Origin: Ptychodera flava
Taxonomy: Eukaryota > Hemichordata > Enteropneusta > Ptychoderidae
DNA: 64,000 nt
Reading direction: 5' to 3'
Assembly: GCF_041260155.1 (NCBI RefSeq)
Contig: NC_091944.1
Span: 26,413,832-26,477,831, forward strand
Part shown: positions 46,832 to 57,475 of the stretch, piece after piece
Position numbering within the stretch: position 1 is the stretch's first letter
How the letters are laid out: each line of letters starts with the position of its first letter
Made by a program: the position numbers and the translations under genes
The notes under the pieces: generated by a model
Database searches by the model: none
What the model was told of the DNA's origin: nothing
What the model saw: only the letters and a program-made list of their open reading frames with translations

Positions 46832-48226
46832 CTATATAGTTAGTGACTTTATTCCAGTACCTACAATAGTAATGAATATTGCTAAAGATAACAAACCAAT
46901 TTTACCATATTCGTGAATAGGGTCTACGCTGGTCGTAGATGCTGCCCGTTCCGGGGAGGGGAGGGGAGGGGACCGAATCCGAGTCGTGTCATTGTGAGGT
47001 GACTCTCCGGGCTCGTCCTGCCACTTCACGGGATCCTCCCCCTCCATCTCGTGTACAGCACTTTCTCGAACTTCAGTGTTTATATCACCGTTCACTCCGA
47101 AGGACATAGATTCTGTAGCGTATTGTAATTCATTATTATAACCCGAGATTGCCGGGCCCGAAAGAATGACCATCTCAGACGGTAAGAGAAGTAAATTGGG
47201 TGAAACTGCCATATCAAGTTTTACACCAGTATTCATTATTGTGTCTTGATATCGCCGATAACTGATTACTTTGTCGGTATTACGAATTTCATCTTCGAGG
47301 AGAACACCGAATTCTTTTCGGACTTGCTGTGCACTACCAGTATCACCCACTATGGTACTACGAATATTCGCTTGTGCGCCAAGTATGCAATATACGTAGG
47401 CTTCAAGGCTTTCATTGAGGCGGGCGAGACCGGCCTTTGTTAGTCCCGAGTCTCCCTTCAGAGGAATGAAACTATTGTATTGTCCCTCCGATCCATCATT
47501 TCGGAAGAAATAATAGTGTGGTCTGTCTTTGTCGGGCAGTACATGTTTTTTCTTTCCAAAAATGGTATGTGTATAGAAAACGCCTCCGTCGGCGGAGAGG
47601 AAAAAGTCATGACCGTTGTATATCGCTTTTGGCTGTCGAACAGGCCCACGATTAGTGTAATATTCATATCCATAACCAAGACCTTTATTTTGACCTTTTC
47701 GATAACGAAAGTCGGACTTCGTTGGGCTTATATTTCCAAATTCTGTACAGAGAAGTTCATATTGGATGAGATTGTACGGATTGTCGCCCGCTTTGAAGGT
47801 GGGGGTATCGTCTGGAAGTGCAACGCCCATTTCATGAAGAATACGACGTATTGTAAAGTATACATGGAAACGGCAGAATGATCGTATTTGGGGCGGAAAT
47901 TTCTTATCAAAGAGATGGGCGAATGATATACCACAACCAGTAGTGCTACACCATACAGCGAAATTTAATTGCTGGTCCCAGTATTTCATCTTTGGGCTGC
48001 CCAGCCAGACATTACTTTCTTTAGCTGTTCTATGAGTGATTACGTTATCTTTGAACACATCCCGAGGATGAAAAGTAAATTTATCTGTCGGCGTTACATA
48101 TATTTCTAAGTCCATGAGAATAGGTTTTATTCCCCCGTCCGGTTTGGAAGGAATATCAGCATGCTGTACTGTTGGTATGCTCGTCTTATTCAATTGAAAA
48201 GCAACTGGGAATAAGTCTGTACTCAT
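46832..48226 (-). CDS. Polinton protein of about 464 aa with C-terminal membrane segment
   Basis: One frame, starting at the ATG at 48226 (another in-frame ATG lies 7 codons earlier). The bulk is beta-rich with many aromatic residues. A Pro/Ser-rich linker is followed by a C-terminal hydrophobic segment (GLLSLAIFITIVGTGI). It follows the ATPase in a minus-strand block with the integrase. I think it is a structural protein of the element, but I cannot assign it to PX, PW or another named gene. Confidence 0.6.
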   Translation of the reverse strand: MSTDLFPVAFQLNKTSIPTVQHADIPSKPDGGIKPILMDLEIYVTPTDKFTFHPRDVFKDNVITHRTAKESNVWLGSPKMKYWDQQLNFAVWCSTTGCGISFAHLFDKKFPPQIRSFCRFHVYFTIRRILHEMGVALPDDTPTFKAGDNPYNLIQYELLCTEFGNISPTKSDFRYRKGQNKGLGYGYEYYTNRGPVRQPKAIYNGHDFFLSADGGVFYTHTIFGKKKHVLPDKDRPHYYFFRNDGSEGQYNSFIPLKGDSGLTKAGLARLNESLEAYVYCILGAQANIRSTIVGDTGSAQQVRKEFGVLLEDEIRNTDKVISYRRYQDTIMNTGVKLDMAVSPNLLLLPSEMVILSGPAISGYNNELQYATESMSFGVNGDINTEVRESAVHEMEGEDPVKWQDEPGESPHNDTTRIRSPPLPSPERAASTTSVDPIHEYGKIGLLSLAIFITIVGTGIKSLTI

Positions 48227-48411
48227 TATTCGTGTTTCTATATACATATAGATTTAAATGGAGGAGAATTTTCCCGGAATCCCTGTCGGAATCCCTGTCG
48301 GTACGGTTCTGTTAGGGTACTAACATTCCAGACTATGTTAATACTTATTTCGGATTCAGGTTTAAACGAATTTTTTATTTTTTACTAAGAATAGATAACA
48401 TACTGCAAACA

Positions 48412-49450
48412 ATGGAGAATTTAATAAAGTCATCGGCAGCGGCAAATATGGCAGCGCCCTACCGGAACGGTTCCGAAGGGGCTTCGGCACCTTCGGCGCC
48501 TTCGGACAATAATCGATCCATAATAGAGTCTAAACGTGAAAAAATACTCTGTGTCATCGCAAGTGGTCAAAGTAAGTTATTTTTGGTAAGGAGTTTACAG
48601 TTAGAGAAGTGGAAACGTGGAAAGATGAATTCATAACACGAGCCTTTAAAGTCTATGAAGCGAAATACAGTTCTCTTATAAGTGATACCATCACTCAAAG
48701 TTTCATAGATCTAGGAGCCCGCGCAATTAGTCAGGTAGTTCCAATCGATGATCGAGATAACTATGCCACTGATCTTAAAAAGGATTTTATTCTAAACAGT
48801 GAAATAAAACGATTATCAGGACGGATAGGGTACACGTGGGGGCCCCTGATTGCTCTAATTTCCACCGGTTTAATTACGGGTAAACATTTAAATTTTAAAA
48901 AAATCGGGTTTAATATAGTACCTGAAATAAATGGATTCAACTTCGCCGACTCAGCAAACGACTCCGTCAGAGGATCCGTCAGGGACGATCCTAACACCAA
49001 CACCGACACCTCCGACACAGCGCAACATAGAGAAAGTGACGTTACCGCCGAAGCATCCAGGGAGAGTTGCTGCGGGCAAGAAATTAGCGGAATGGAACAG
49101 GCAAAACAGGGAGAAGAAACTAAAAGCAATGGAGGGGGGGAGAGGGGGGGAGGGGAATGATGCGGTAGCAGACCTACCGCCTACAATGAAAGAACAGTGT
49201 GATAATAATCACGCTGGTATAATAAATGTTATCTTGTTTTAGGAATTGTGGGAGTTTCATTGACTGCATTAGGGCTATATTGGGGGCGTGCTCGGCATAC
49301 CCCCTGTCCCGTCCGGAAAGATCCTCCACAGAAAGCGAAAAAAAACAGAGCACGTAGCAGCTCCTCCGGAACAGTTCCGACAGGGGTTCCGAGGGGAGGG
49401 GAGGGGGAGGGGGTGTGTCCCAGCTCCTCTACATTGTATGAGATGGATTA
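48412..49450 (+). pseudogene. Polinton region of small proteins, broken
   Basis: Overlapping plus-strand coding pieces. They comprise an Ala/Ser-rich start and a segment with KHPGRVAAGKKLAEWNRQNR, a basic type common in Polinton small proteins and perhaps DNA-binding. A short hydrophobic piece (GVSLTALGLYWG) with a basic tail follows. Functions are unknown. Broken; fossil. Confidence 0.5.
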
Positions 49451-49501
49451 ACTCCCATATTTTTTATTTTTATTTTTTATTTTATATACTAGTCAGCAAT
49501 C

Positions 49502-49732
49502 ATGGATATTAAAACAGTTGTAAACACAATGTACGATGGTATTGTAATCGCAGGACTTGCGATGGGATATCTTATGATCTCCAGCAAATTTCTGAAAATA
49601 GAGGTTGGCGATCCAAGTCGACCAAATTTGACTCGATTGGCAAAATTAGGCGGTGCGACTGCTGCTGCGGTTGCGACCAAAGATCTCCTTGAACAGAAAA
49701 ATATTATTCCTGCAGAACCTTATACTTCGTAA
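49502..49732 (+). CDS. Polinton small membrane-associated protein, 76 aa
   Basis: The frame begins MDIKTVVNTMYDGIVIAGLA and has a hydrophobic helix at about residues 14-28 (IVIAGLAMGYLMISS) and an Ala-rich second helix. I recall similar short proteins in animal Polintons, function unknown. The frame is whole and lies just upstream of the minor-capsid-like region. Confidence 0.6.
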   Translation: MDIKTVVNTMYDGIVIAGLAMGYLMISSKFLKIEVGDPSRPNLTRLAKLGGATAAAVATKDLLEQKNIIPAEPYTS

Positions 49733-49808
49733 TGGGCACCTTCGGAATAATAATAATAATATTCATCGAACATTTATACTTAGTAATATATACATACAAC
49801 GTACAACG

Positions 49809-50541
49809 ATGATCATTTGGATTGAAAGCAAAACAGGTGAACCTGTTACTGTTAATTTTTACCCTTGTATTGACACGACACAGTTTACGAAGATAAGACT
49901 GCTAGAGTGCGGACTATATAATTCATGGCATAACATAACATCGACAAATAATGTAATAAAATATCAAGAAGGTGACCAACCGAAGAAGACTAAATCAATA
50001 CGTCCAGGTAACTACAATATCGATACGTTAAACAAAGCAATCGGGTTGAAGCAAAAAATTAATTTTGAAAAAACATCTGCCGACAAACCATGTTTATCTA
50101 ACTTTGGCTAAAGATATTAAAGTCTATTTCAATGCCACAGGTAGCTTCGCCAACGTCGTCGGCTTTTCAGATAAACCTGAGGACAACCCAGTTATAAAAA
50201 GTACTATGAGTCCGAAGAAAGTGGATTTCTTAACAGTCACTAAATATATAGTTCATTCAGATGTAGTCGATGTTACTGGAAATTATGTTTCATTTGGTTC
50301 GGGTGCCTCCGGAGGATACATACAGGGGAAAGTATCGAACTGTTTACAAATACTTCCCATCCGGGATACGAGAGAAATAAGTGAAAAGGTTACTTACGAT
50401 TTTAAAAACGGAGCAATTTCTATGCCATTGAGAAAAGGGGGAGATTACATGAATTCAATGCGTATCTGGATAACAGATCAGGATGGGAACATGATCGATT
50501 TCAATAACTGGCCAATTAGCTTTTGTATTGAATTATTGTAG
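49809..50541 (+). pseudogene. Polinton minor-capsid (penton-like) protein, broken
   Basis: A beta-rich coding region that ends with RIWITDQDGNMIDFNNWPIS, a C-terminal pattern I associate with the penton-like minor capsid proteins of Polintons and related viruses. Size and neighbours fit. Broken; fossil. Confidence 0.6.
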
Positions 50542-50570
50542 TCCCGAAGCGGGGCCCTACCGGTGTAACC

Positions 50571-50996
50571 CTATCGGAAGATAAACCATCCCACGACCAA
50601 TCCTCCAGCAATATATATCATTTCATATTTCTTTTGCTCAGGACTGGGTTGATAATAATCTGAGAATTGCGCTAACGCTTGCGCTGGACTTGACGTAGAG
50701 TTGCTTTGCACCGCTTCTGCTTCTTCCAGGATTTCTGCATCTGTATCTCTTAATTCTGCCGCAGCATGTGCATCCTTTGCCTGATTTTCTCTTTCCCAGT
50801 CAGCCTGGAGTAATCTTTTTTCTGACCAGACGTTGCGATCATGTTCAAATTTTTCTAATGCTTTATCATGTCGAATTTTCTCTTCAATAAGAGCCTCACC
50901 ATTCCCAGAAAGCTTTTGACCGATAATATTTCCTCCTGTGAATGCCGTTGCATTTAATACAGCACCGAGAACTGTCATTCCTATAGCTGAAGCCAT
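50571..50996 (-). CDS. Polinton protein of 141 aa with coiled coil and C-terminal anchor
   Basis: A Gly/Ala-rich hydrophobic N-terminus is followed by a charged coiled-coil middle (EKFEHDRNVWSEKRLLQADW) and a C-terminal hydrophobic segment (MIYIAGGLVVGWFIF). I recognise the layout from small Polinton proteins but not a function. It is convergent with the minor-capsid-like gene and divergent from the gene to its right. Confidence 0.6.
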   Translation of the reverse strand: MASAIGMTVLGAVLNATAFTGGNIIGQKLSGNGEALIEEKIRHDKALEKFEHDRNVWSEKRLLQADWERENQAKDAHAAAELRDTDAEILEEAEAVQSNSTSSPAQALAQFSDYYQPSPEQKKYEMIYIAGGLVVGWFIFR

Positions 50997-51059
50997 GATT
51001 GTTAGTTGTATATTACAAGGTATTATTTAATTTTCACTGTATATAGGTCCCTACGGAGT

Positions 51060-52119
51060 ATGTCTGATCCAAGTGGCTTCGGTCTAGGTACAATTCGTAT
51101 GCAAAATCTTGAGCTTGAAGATCTGAGTGATGTTAAAGTTAACAATAATACTAAGATGGCTGCTAATCATAATAAGGATTACGTCCTTCGTTATAAAGAC
51201 CGCGAAAAATATTTCGTTTTAGCCAATGCCGCGGCGCCACCCCACGAACATGCTGTAGAATTTTCCGAACTTAAAGACATTGATGAAACTGTAATTGACG
51301 CCACAAAGGCTTCGAATGATCCTACTCCTTTTGCTCTGACATGGGATGGGGATAGTCAGAAATTCATGCCTTATAATGTGCCGCGTAACATCTTAGATAT
51401 ATTGGATAGTGAAATTGCAGGAGGTGTTGCTGAACCACCAGGAACTCCGAATGTGATTTATTTGATAGCAATGTAAACAAATATAAATTGTTAGATTTTC
51501 GTAGTTGGCTTACTCCTACAAATCCATACATTGCACTTCTTGGTATACCAATTCATCTTAAAATTAGTCCTCTTAATACAATAATGAGGCAGATAATACA
51601 CTAAGAAGGTGGATAAACGAGGGGGAGAATTATTGCTCGTATACAGCTAGCGGAGTTCCAGTTAGATTATTTTGGGACACAACTTTAAAGAAACTGGGTC
51701 TTAAAAGTGTCGGTGATGAGGCAGCTGAATTAACTTTACAGACTGTAAATCAACAGATGACTGATAATATGAAAATACTTCAACATGGTACAGTTCTCAT
51801 TAGATGTGTAAAGTTAGCTACTGGAGATGAATTTGACGATTTGGTTGGATATTATGCTATGAAAACAGATAACAGAACAACTTGTGATATTATCATAAGT
51901 ATTGATAAAGATCGGGGAGGGGAAATGAGTATTGAATGTTTTGTTGGTGGGAATAGAATAGAGAACGACTTAGGAACTACATTTGTACGTAGAGATAAAA
52001 GAGTGAACACTTTAGATATCAGTACCATTCATCTGAAACGTCTCATATTATTTGAAGTAATGGTCTTCCGTCACATTTTAAGTTCAGAGGAAATTACTAA
52101 AATTTTATCTATCAGGTGA
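51060..52119 (+). pseudogene. Polinton protein of unknown function, possibly fibre-like, broken
   Basis: The last coding region before the right terminal repeat. The composition is rich in Asp, Thr and beta-forming residues, and its C-terminal part (ending EEITKILSIR) recalls lectin- or laminin-G-like concanavalin folds. That is only an impression. Broken; fossil. Confidence 0.4.
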
Positions 52120-52138
52120 ACAAGTTCGCACCGATAGG

Positions 52139-52458
52139 AACTTCGTGTTCAACATCAGCTAGACTCCGCGACCGGCCGGCCGGACTGACAACGGGGTCCT
52201 TTATATAGGCTAGTTTGATGGTGATGACTCACACGGAATTTCCCGTACATGTATAAACATGTTGTGTGTGACTCAGCAGGGAATTTCCCGCTTAGTTCAG
52301 GACAATGCACTGCTGCGCGTGCGTGAGTTCGTATATAGGTCAGGGTCACACTTTAGTTACATGGATGGTTAATTTTTCCTTCGCTTCATGTAGATAAATG
52401 AATAAAATGGGTGTAAAATTCTTACTTAATCCCCGTTGTCCCCGTTTATTTTACTACT
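52139..52458. repeat. Polinton right terminal inverted repeat
   Basis: Inverse of 35458-35793, including the TATA-like CCTTTATATAGG and the CCGGCCGGCCGG core. It ends ...ACT, then CATAG of the presumed target duplication. Confidence 0.93.
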
Positions 52459-52660
52459 CATAGAGTTAACACAGGGATGGCGACCATTTTGAATTTCTAA
52501 TATCGGTAAATCTTGGGTAATTTGTTTCTCTAGTACCAAAATTTGCATGGTGACCCCTTATTTTTATTCTTGATTTTGAAAGAGAATGATTAAAAGATTC
52601 CTTGAGGAAAGTTAGAGCAAAAGTTTAAGTCTTTCACTTTCGAGGTGCATACTACCTTAA

Positions 52661-53699
52661 TATCAAAGTGAATGACATTTTCGTCCAGCAGCATCACTTG
52701 CCATCAGATTTCTAGAGCTTAGAGAGTCCCAGTGAGCAAATAGACGCCTTAATCACTTTCAATCATCTAAGCCGATAGATTCGTCCATTTTCAACAATCA
52801 AACAACATATGCAATTATTCCGTGCTGGTTAGTCTCTGTTATTCACAATTATTTACCTCATTCATATAAAAGTGAAATTTTCTGCTTTGTGAGCACGTAT
52901 ATAATGGTAAAAAGTATCGGATAGCCATGAGGATGACAATATAAGTTTGTTTCCCATGTGCCAGGGAGTCGCCTTAAAACATTCTCTTTCACGAGGCCGT
53001 AAGCAGAGGGAAGAACATTGTTCCGGAGCAACTTTGTGGCCCAAAATCAAAATGGACATTCTTTTTTCATGGATTGTGTGCCTATACGTAGGTCGAGCAC
53101 GATTCGCCCTCACGATGCAACGTCGCAAAAGACGTACGGTAAGAAGTTCTCCCCACGAACATAGAGATAAAAATAATTTTAGCCCCACTTTCCCTCCTAC
53201 GACCCAACTGCACGTTTACAACGCTGCAGAGTGGTTTTGGAAGGGTTCCGGCTAAGGGACACCTCTCCCTTTCTGGCGGTGCTGAGCGATCGAGCAACGA
53301 TTATGGAAAAAAATGTTGGAAATACTAAACTTGAAAATATAGCAACCAGTATCTCTGATATGAGTCTCGTCGCTTTTATTTGCAATCTTATAATCAATTC
53401 TTGTAATTAATTACAAAAAATATATTCTTTGTAATTGATTACAAAGACAGGAAATCATAAGGAAGAAGAGGAAATTTTGTGTGACCTTCAATAAGTTCGT
53501 AAGTTGGTGTCGTCCTATCATCTTCTAAAATACATTTTATTGAATCACGTGATGGCATACATCTTGCTTTAAATTCTCCTCTCAACTTTGAGTAACAAAA
53601 GACAGCTATTTTCAAAGAGAAATATCCCTAATTATTATCGTAGCCACACAGATCCTTTGCGAATGCTAGTCACTTGTGAAATGGTCCCTAGCCATTCAC
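52661..53699. other. Gene-free stretch downstream of glycosyltransferase copy 3
   Basis: Non-coding between the MITE end and the stop codon of copy 3. It includes the presumed 3' UTR of copy 3 and two TAAT/ATTA palindromes (53401-53445). Confidence 0.5.
53401..53445. promoter_or_regulatory. Two adjacent TAAT/ATTA palindromes
   Basis: TTGTAATTAATTACAA (perfect, 53401-53416) and TTTGTAATTGATTACAAA (53428-53445). Both contain TAATNNATTA, the spacing known for dimers of paired-class homeodomains. A role as an enhancer of copy 3 is inference, as AT-rich palindromes also arise by chance. Confidence 0.3.
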
Positions 53700-56458
53700 T
53701 TAAAAGATGTCTGGCGAACCGTAATATATATATCGGCACATTTCTCCAACTGCCGTGTTCAGTCTTCTAATGTTGTCCGGATTAAATATGGTGCCATTGC
53801 CAACATTTGCACGGAACTTTCGAAACCAAACATGAATAGTAAAGTGGCCGACTTTCCAATTGTAGTTGTTCAGAAAGAGTTTCTTCCATTCTGTGTAGGG
53901 AGGGTTGATCATGCTTTGCGGTTCAATGTGTAACATATGTTTATGTTTCATAGCTATAGTATGCTGATTTCTCACCGACGAGCAGGCCCAGCATTTGCTA
54001 TTATAGTTTTCATAACTTTTATAGTAGTGTTTCAAAAATTGTGAATGTTTGCTTGCTAGTATTACACCGTTGTTCAAAATCTTGCTTTCCGGTCTGCCGA
54101 CCACGTAGTCATAGAAACGGAGTGGTTCCAGCGGCGCCACCACGAAGACGTCGGTGTCTAGGTAGACTCCGCCCCTCTCCATCAAAATCTGTAGCCTAGC
54201 CACATCAGCAGAGTGTTCCGGCCATTTGGGATTTAGATTCTTTTTGAAAACTTTTGTAGGTCGGCTCCTGGTCTCCACATGTAAAGTTGGGATGAGTTCC
54301 TTGGCTTCAGCCCACCATTCTCCGCTAGGTTCACAGTCTGTGTAGAAATATATCTTTTCCGCTTTCATCACCCTGTGGGCACTGAGCATACTGATCAGGT
54401 GTTCAAACTTGAACGGATGACAGGAAAACCAGATAAAATGTGCTATGTTCGGTACAACATAGTGATCCTTTGGTTTCAGGTATCCAAACTTTTCTCCCCA
54501 TTTTTTCGATGCTGCTGTGACATTGTGTGTTTTGAATTGTCTGTCGAAAGAGTCCAGTTTATCCCGTATCGCTGCACCTAAGATAGATCCTTTGCTCTGG
54601 ACGTGACGATATCGCTGATACATTAACTGGACTCACATTGCGACCTGCATACTGGGCAAACAAATAAGAAACAAGACAACGTGAGTACTATATGGCTGAA
54701 AAACTATTTTCGCACAAAGCAAGTAGGTTTCACACGATTTGGTATTTCGGAAAAAGATTGACACTAGAGAAATATGGTATCCTTACTATTATGAGAATAA
54801 ATAACAAAACCTGTGCACCAGGGTCTGTAAAATTGTCACAATAAGACAAGAAAAAACAAAACAACAAAGTTGCCGGATAAATGTTATTATTGTTATTTAT
54901 GGCCATAATTTCCTTTGTTTTTTGTTTGTTTTTTGAAGGAGATTGTTTTTTGTTTTGCGTAAAGAATAGGCGTTTTTTATTTGTTCTTTGCGATGTAGAA
55001 TAGGGTGTTATGAGTGAGTATGTTTCGGATTGTCTATCTATACGCTAAGCTGTGTTATATCGTATGTCATATTTGACTAACATGTTACCTGTCTTAACAA
55101 CCATTTTGAAAATAAAGTAACATTTATTCACAATTATTGACTTTGAAAGTACATATATCTACCATCAACATTAACGCGTTATGCATGTCTACATAACCGT
55201 AAATGGAGTAAAGCAAACGAAATATGTACAAAGAATGTTCTGAATGAACAAAGTGGCAATTAACATAATGTCTGTAGTGCAGGGTAGGCGTCAAATGAGT
55301 TCAAACTGCACTACATCTTTAATAAAGATTTGATATCAGTACCACTCGCGCCATCAGGGTCGATGCCTACTGAAAGAACAACAGCTGCACAACACGGACT
55401 TCTCAAAAGCCAGTTCTTTGTTTAACACCTAGCTCACAACTGAGACTTGCCTTATTCCAGCTAAAGCTTGCTATGGGAACCTGTCATTTTCACGCCGCTT
55501 GCACAATGTGAGGCAGCGAGCCTTTTATAGCATTGCCAAGGCAAGATGTTGATGAGAAAGACAGAACCAGCACTCAAACTATAGTAAAATGACATAAGAC
55601 GACAGAAATATGCACACAATAATCGTCACTTTCTCACACGATATCATTGTACTATTAAACATAAGGCTGTTTGACCGGGTGACATTTATTTTGAAATCAG
55701 GTAACCCTTAAGTGCTGTGTGAAAAACAAATATGATCCCTCCAAGATTGACAGATCCGTCGCTCCATCGAAGACTGTCCCAGAGAGCGCCCTCGAGCGAC
55801 GAATCTTTCAATCCGGATCCCTCCCGATCTTCCTTGATTTTTCCAGCCCGTTTCGGGTTGTAACAACTGAAAGCTCCCAAGAGATATTGCCAACAGATAT
55901 GTGACTGATCATAATTCTGGCTAGTACCTCGGTTCAATTTTTAATTTGGCCTCTCTGAAATTAAAATATTCATAAAGTATGGAATATTTACCGTCGTCGC
56001 AATCTATACCTGATGTGTTTCCTGATTGCGATGTCTGGGGTCAATGGCCAAAGATACACTGACAGATGAAAACGCGATTATACATTGTTGACTGTGCTTA
56101 TCGAAACCGTTGCGTCTGAAGACCTGTCCTACTCATGGTTAGTTTCGGCATTTCCACTATTCGTTCATATCAAGTGTCTTCTACGAAACCCCTTCATGCC
56201 GAGCCACAACTCGTCTAAAACTATATGTAATAACCGCTGCGTAACACTGAGTAAATATACAAAGTGTCATGCTCTGAAGGTGTCCTATTATATATATAAT
56301 CCCTTCACTATATGGGAAGGGTAACTCACCTTTGGCCTCAGAGCGTTCCATCGAGATTTCTGCCCGGGAATGTTGTAATAAACCACAGTCAGTACAAGGA
56401 GTGCTATGCATATCGGCAAGGCCATGCAAACGTAGTTTGAGGTTGTCCCCAGTTTCAT
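53700..56458 (-). CDS. Type II membrane DXD glycosyltransferase, copy 3 (two exons)
   Basis: Exon 1 is 56458-56330 (43 codons, donor AAG/GTGAGT). Exon 2 is about 54626-53700 (308 codons plus TAA). Both are phase 0, giving about 351 residues. Residues 1-8 form the tail, about 9-29 the signal anchor, then the stem (QKSRW, then an extra basic segment MYQRYRHVQSKGS absent from copies 1 and 2). An NVT site and the catalytic domain follow, with PNIAHFIWF and RLQILMERGGVYLDTDVFVV (DTD at about 200-202). The GG and DXD motifs are intact. Family and inferred role are as for copy 2: transfer of a sugar to a glycan in the Golgi, substrate unknown. The exact acceptor is the least certain point. The 1.7-kb intron shows no repeat of note. 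An in-frame ATG lies 21 codons upstream, but only the chosen start is conserved with copy 2. Confidence 0.83.
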
Positions 56459-56928
56459 CTTTCCTGTCGGCCACAAGGTGTTCCTCGGTCGCAAGTGTCT
56501 CCGCATTGAAGCGTCGAACATGGTGCACTTACTGATGATGTATTTGGTGACATTGAGGCAAACAAAGAAATCCGTGACGTAATTGATACATTTTAAAGAT
56601 TAGGGCGTATTGCCTGAAGTTTGCATGTTATCAGCATGTCTTTATAATCTGATCCTTATCTGTTAATTATTATTCCGGATGGAAAGGTACCAATTACGTC
56701 CCCTTTGAAGAGCTGATTAAGGCTGCATATACAATATTAGTGAGGGGCTGGAGGAATTCAGGGGGTGTGAAAATTCTGGGGGTCATAAAAGGGGGAACTG
56801 GGAGGTTTTATTCTGTGTGTAAGGCGAGGTTTGAAATATTTTGGTCCCCTATATTTTTTAATATTTTCAGATTCCATAGTTTGGCAGGTAATGAAATGAA
56901 AAGTAAATAGCATTTTATGTCATCAGAC

Positions 56929-56983
56929 CACGGTCCCTCCACAAAAAGGGAGGAGGGAGGGAGGGAGGGAGGGAGGGACCGTG
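56929..56983. repeat. Hairpin with CACGGTCCCTCC arms and GGGA repeats
   Basis: The arms CACGGTCCCTCC (56929-56940) and GGAGGGACCGTG (56972-56983) are perfect inverted repeats. The loop contains six GGGA-type repeats. The outer motif recurs in the window and may be a MITE terminus with an expanded interior. Confidence 0.75.
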
Positions 56984-57434
56984 ATCAGACGGTTCTAACG
57001 TCGGTAATAATTAAACAGAATTTTGAACCATTTTATCGCATTTCAAGACATATTTCGAAAACATCTAAACTTCTAAAGTAGTATGAATGTCATTGAACTT
57101 TCATAAGAAACCCAATTAGGCCTTGTAACGGGGCAGAAGCTGCAATTATCGATAATTGTTTAATATATGCATTTTATCAAATACAGTTCCTTTGTGCCTC
57201 CCTTCGGCATGATGAAACATGCAATATTCAATTTGTGGACACACGGTCCCTCTACTGTGGTAGACAAGGCCTGTATATTAAACACTATTGTTTATAATTG
57301 AATTAATGTCCACACTTAAAGTTATCAATGATACAAAGCACAGTACACGTCCACAGGCTGTGTTGGCAAGCTGAATACAGTTACTGGACAGATCAACGTG
57401 TTTTGAGAGTACAACAAAACACAGCACTTTTGCC

Positions 57435-57475
57435 CTGAAGAAGGCAACTTGTGTGTTGCCGAAACGTCGGTAATT
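57435..57475 (+). ncRNA. Hammerhead-ribozyme-like motif, Penelope-like element remnant
   Basis: CTGAAGA (57435-57441), then a 6-bp stem GGCAAC/GTTGCC with a 6-base loop, then GAAAC, match the conserved core and stem II of minimal hammerhead ribozymes. These are known from the terminal repeats of Penelope-like retroelements. A two-pair stem III (AC/GT) with possible cleavage after GTA at 57472 can be drawn. I could not form a good stem I from the immediate flanks, so activity is doubtful. No reverse transcriptase is seen nearby. Confidence 0.45.

Larger units (their letters stand above)
35458..52458. mobile_element. Polinton/Maverick, 17.0 kb, near full length, broken
   Basis: The size, inverted terminal repeats of about 330 bp starting with AGT, protein-primed PolB, retroviral-type integrase, packaging ATPase and capsid-like genes define a Polinton. 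An 11-bp direct repeat CATAGAGTTAA overlaps both junctions (35453-35463, 52459-52469). A 5-6-bp target duplication with core CATAG fits, but the exact joint is ambiguous. Genes lie on both strands in several blocks. All major parts except a recognisable maturation protease are seen. Several genes are broken, about ten breaks in all, so it is a fossil. The near-identical terminal repeats suggest a fairly young insertion, unless conversion has kept them alike. Confidence 0.95.
35295..52660. mobile_element. TTAA MITE split by the Polinton
   Basis: The left end TTAAGGTAGAATGCATCTCG (from 35295) and the right end CGAGGTGCATACTACCTTAA (to 52660) are inverted repeats with TTAA at both outer edges. 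Without the Polinton between them, the two halves (about 160 and 200 bp) make one MITE of about 360 bp. The split shows the MITE was here before the Polinton. Confidence 0.75.
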
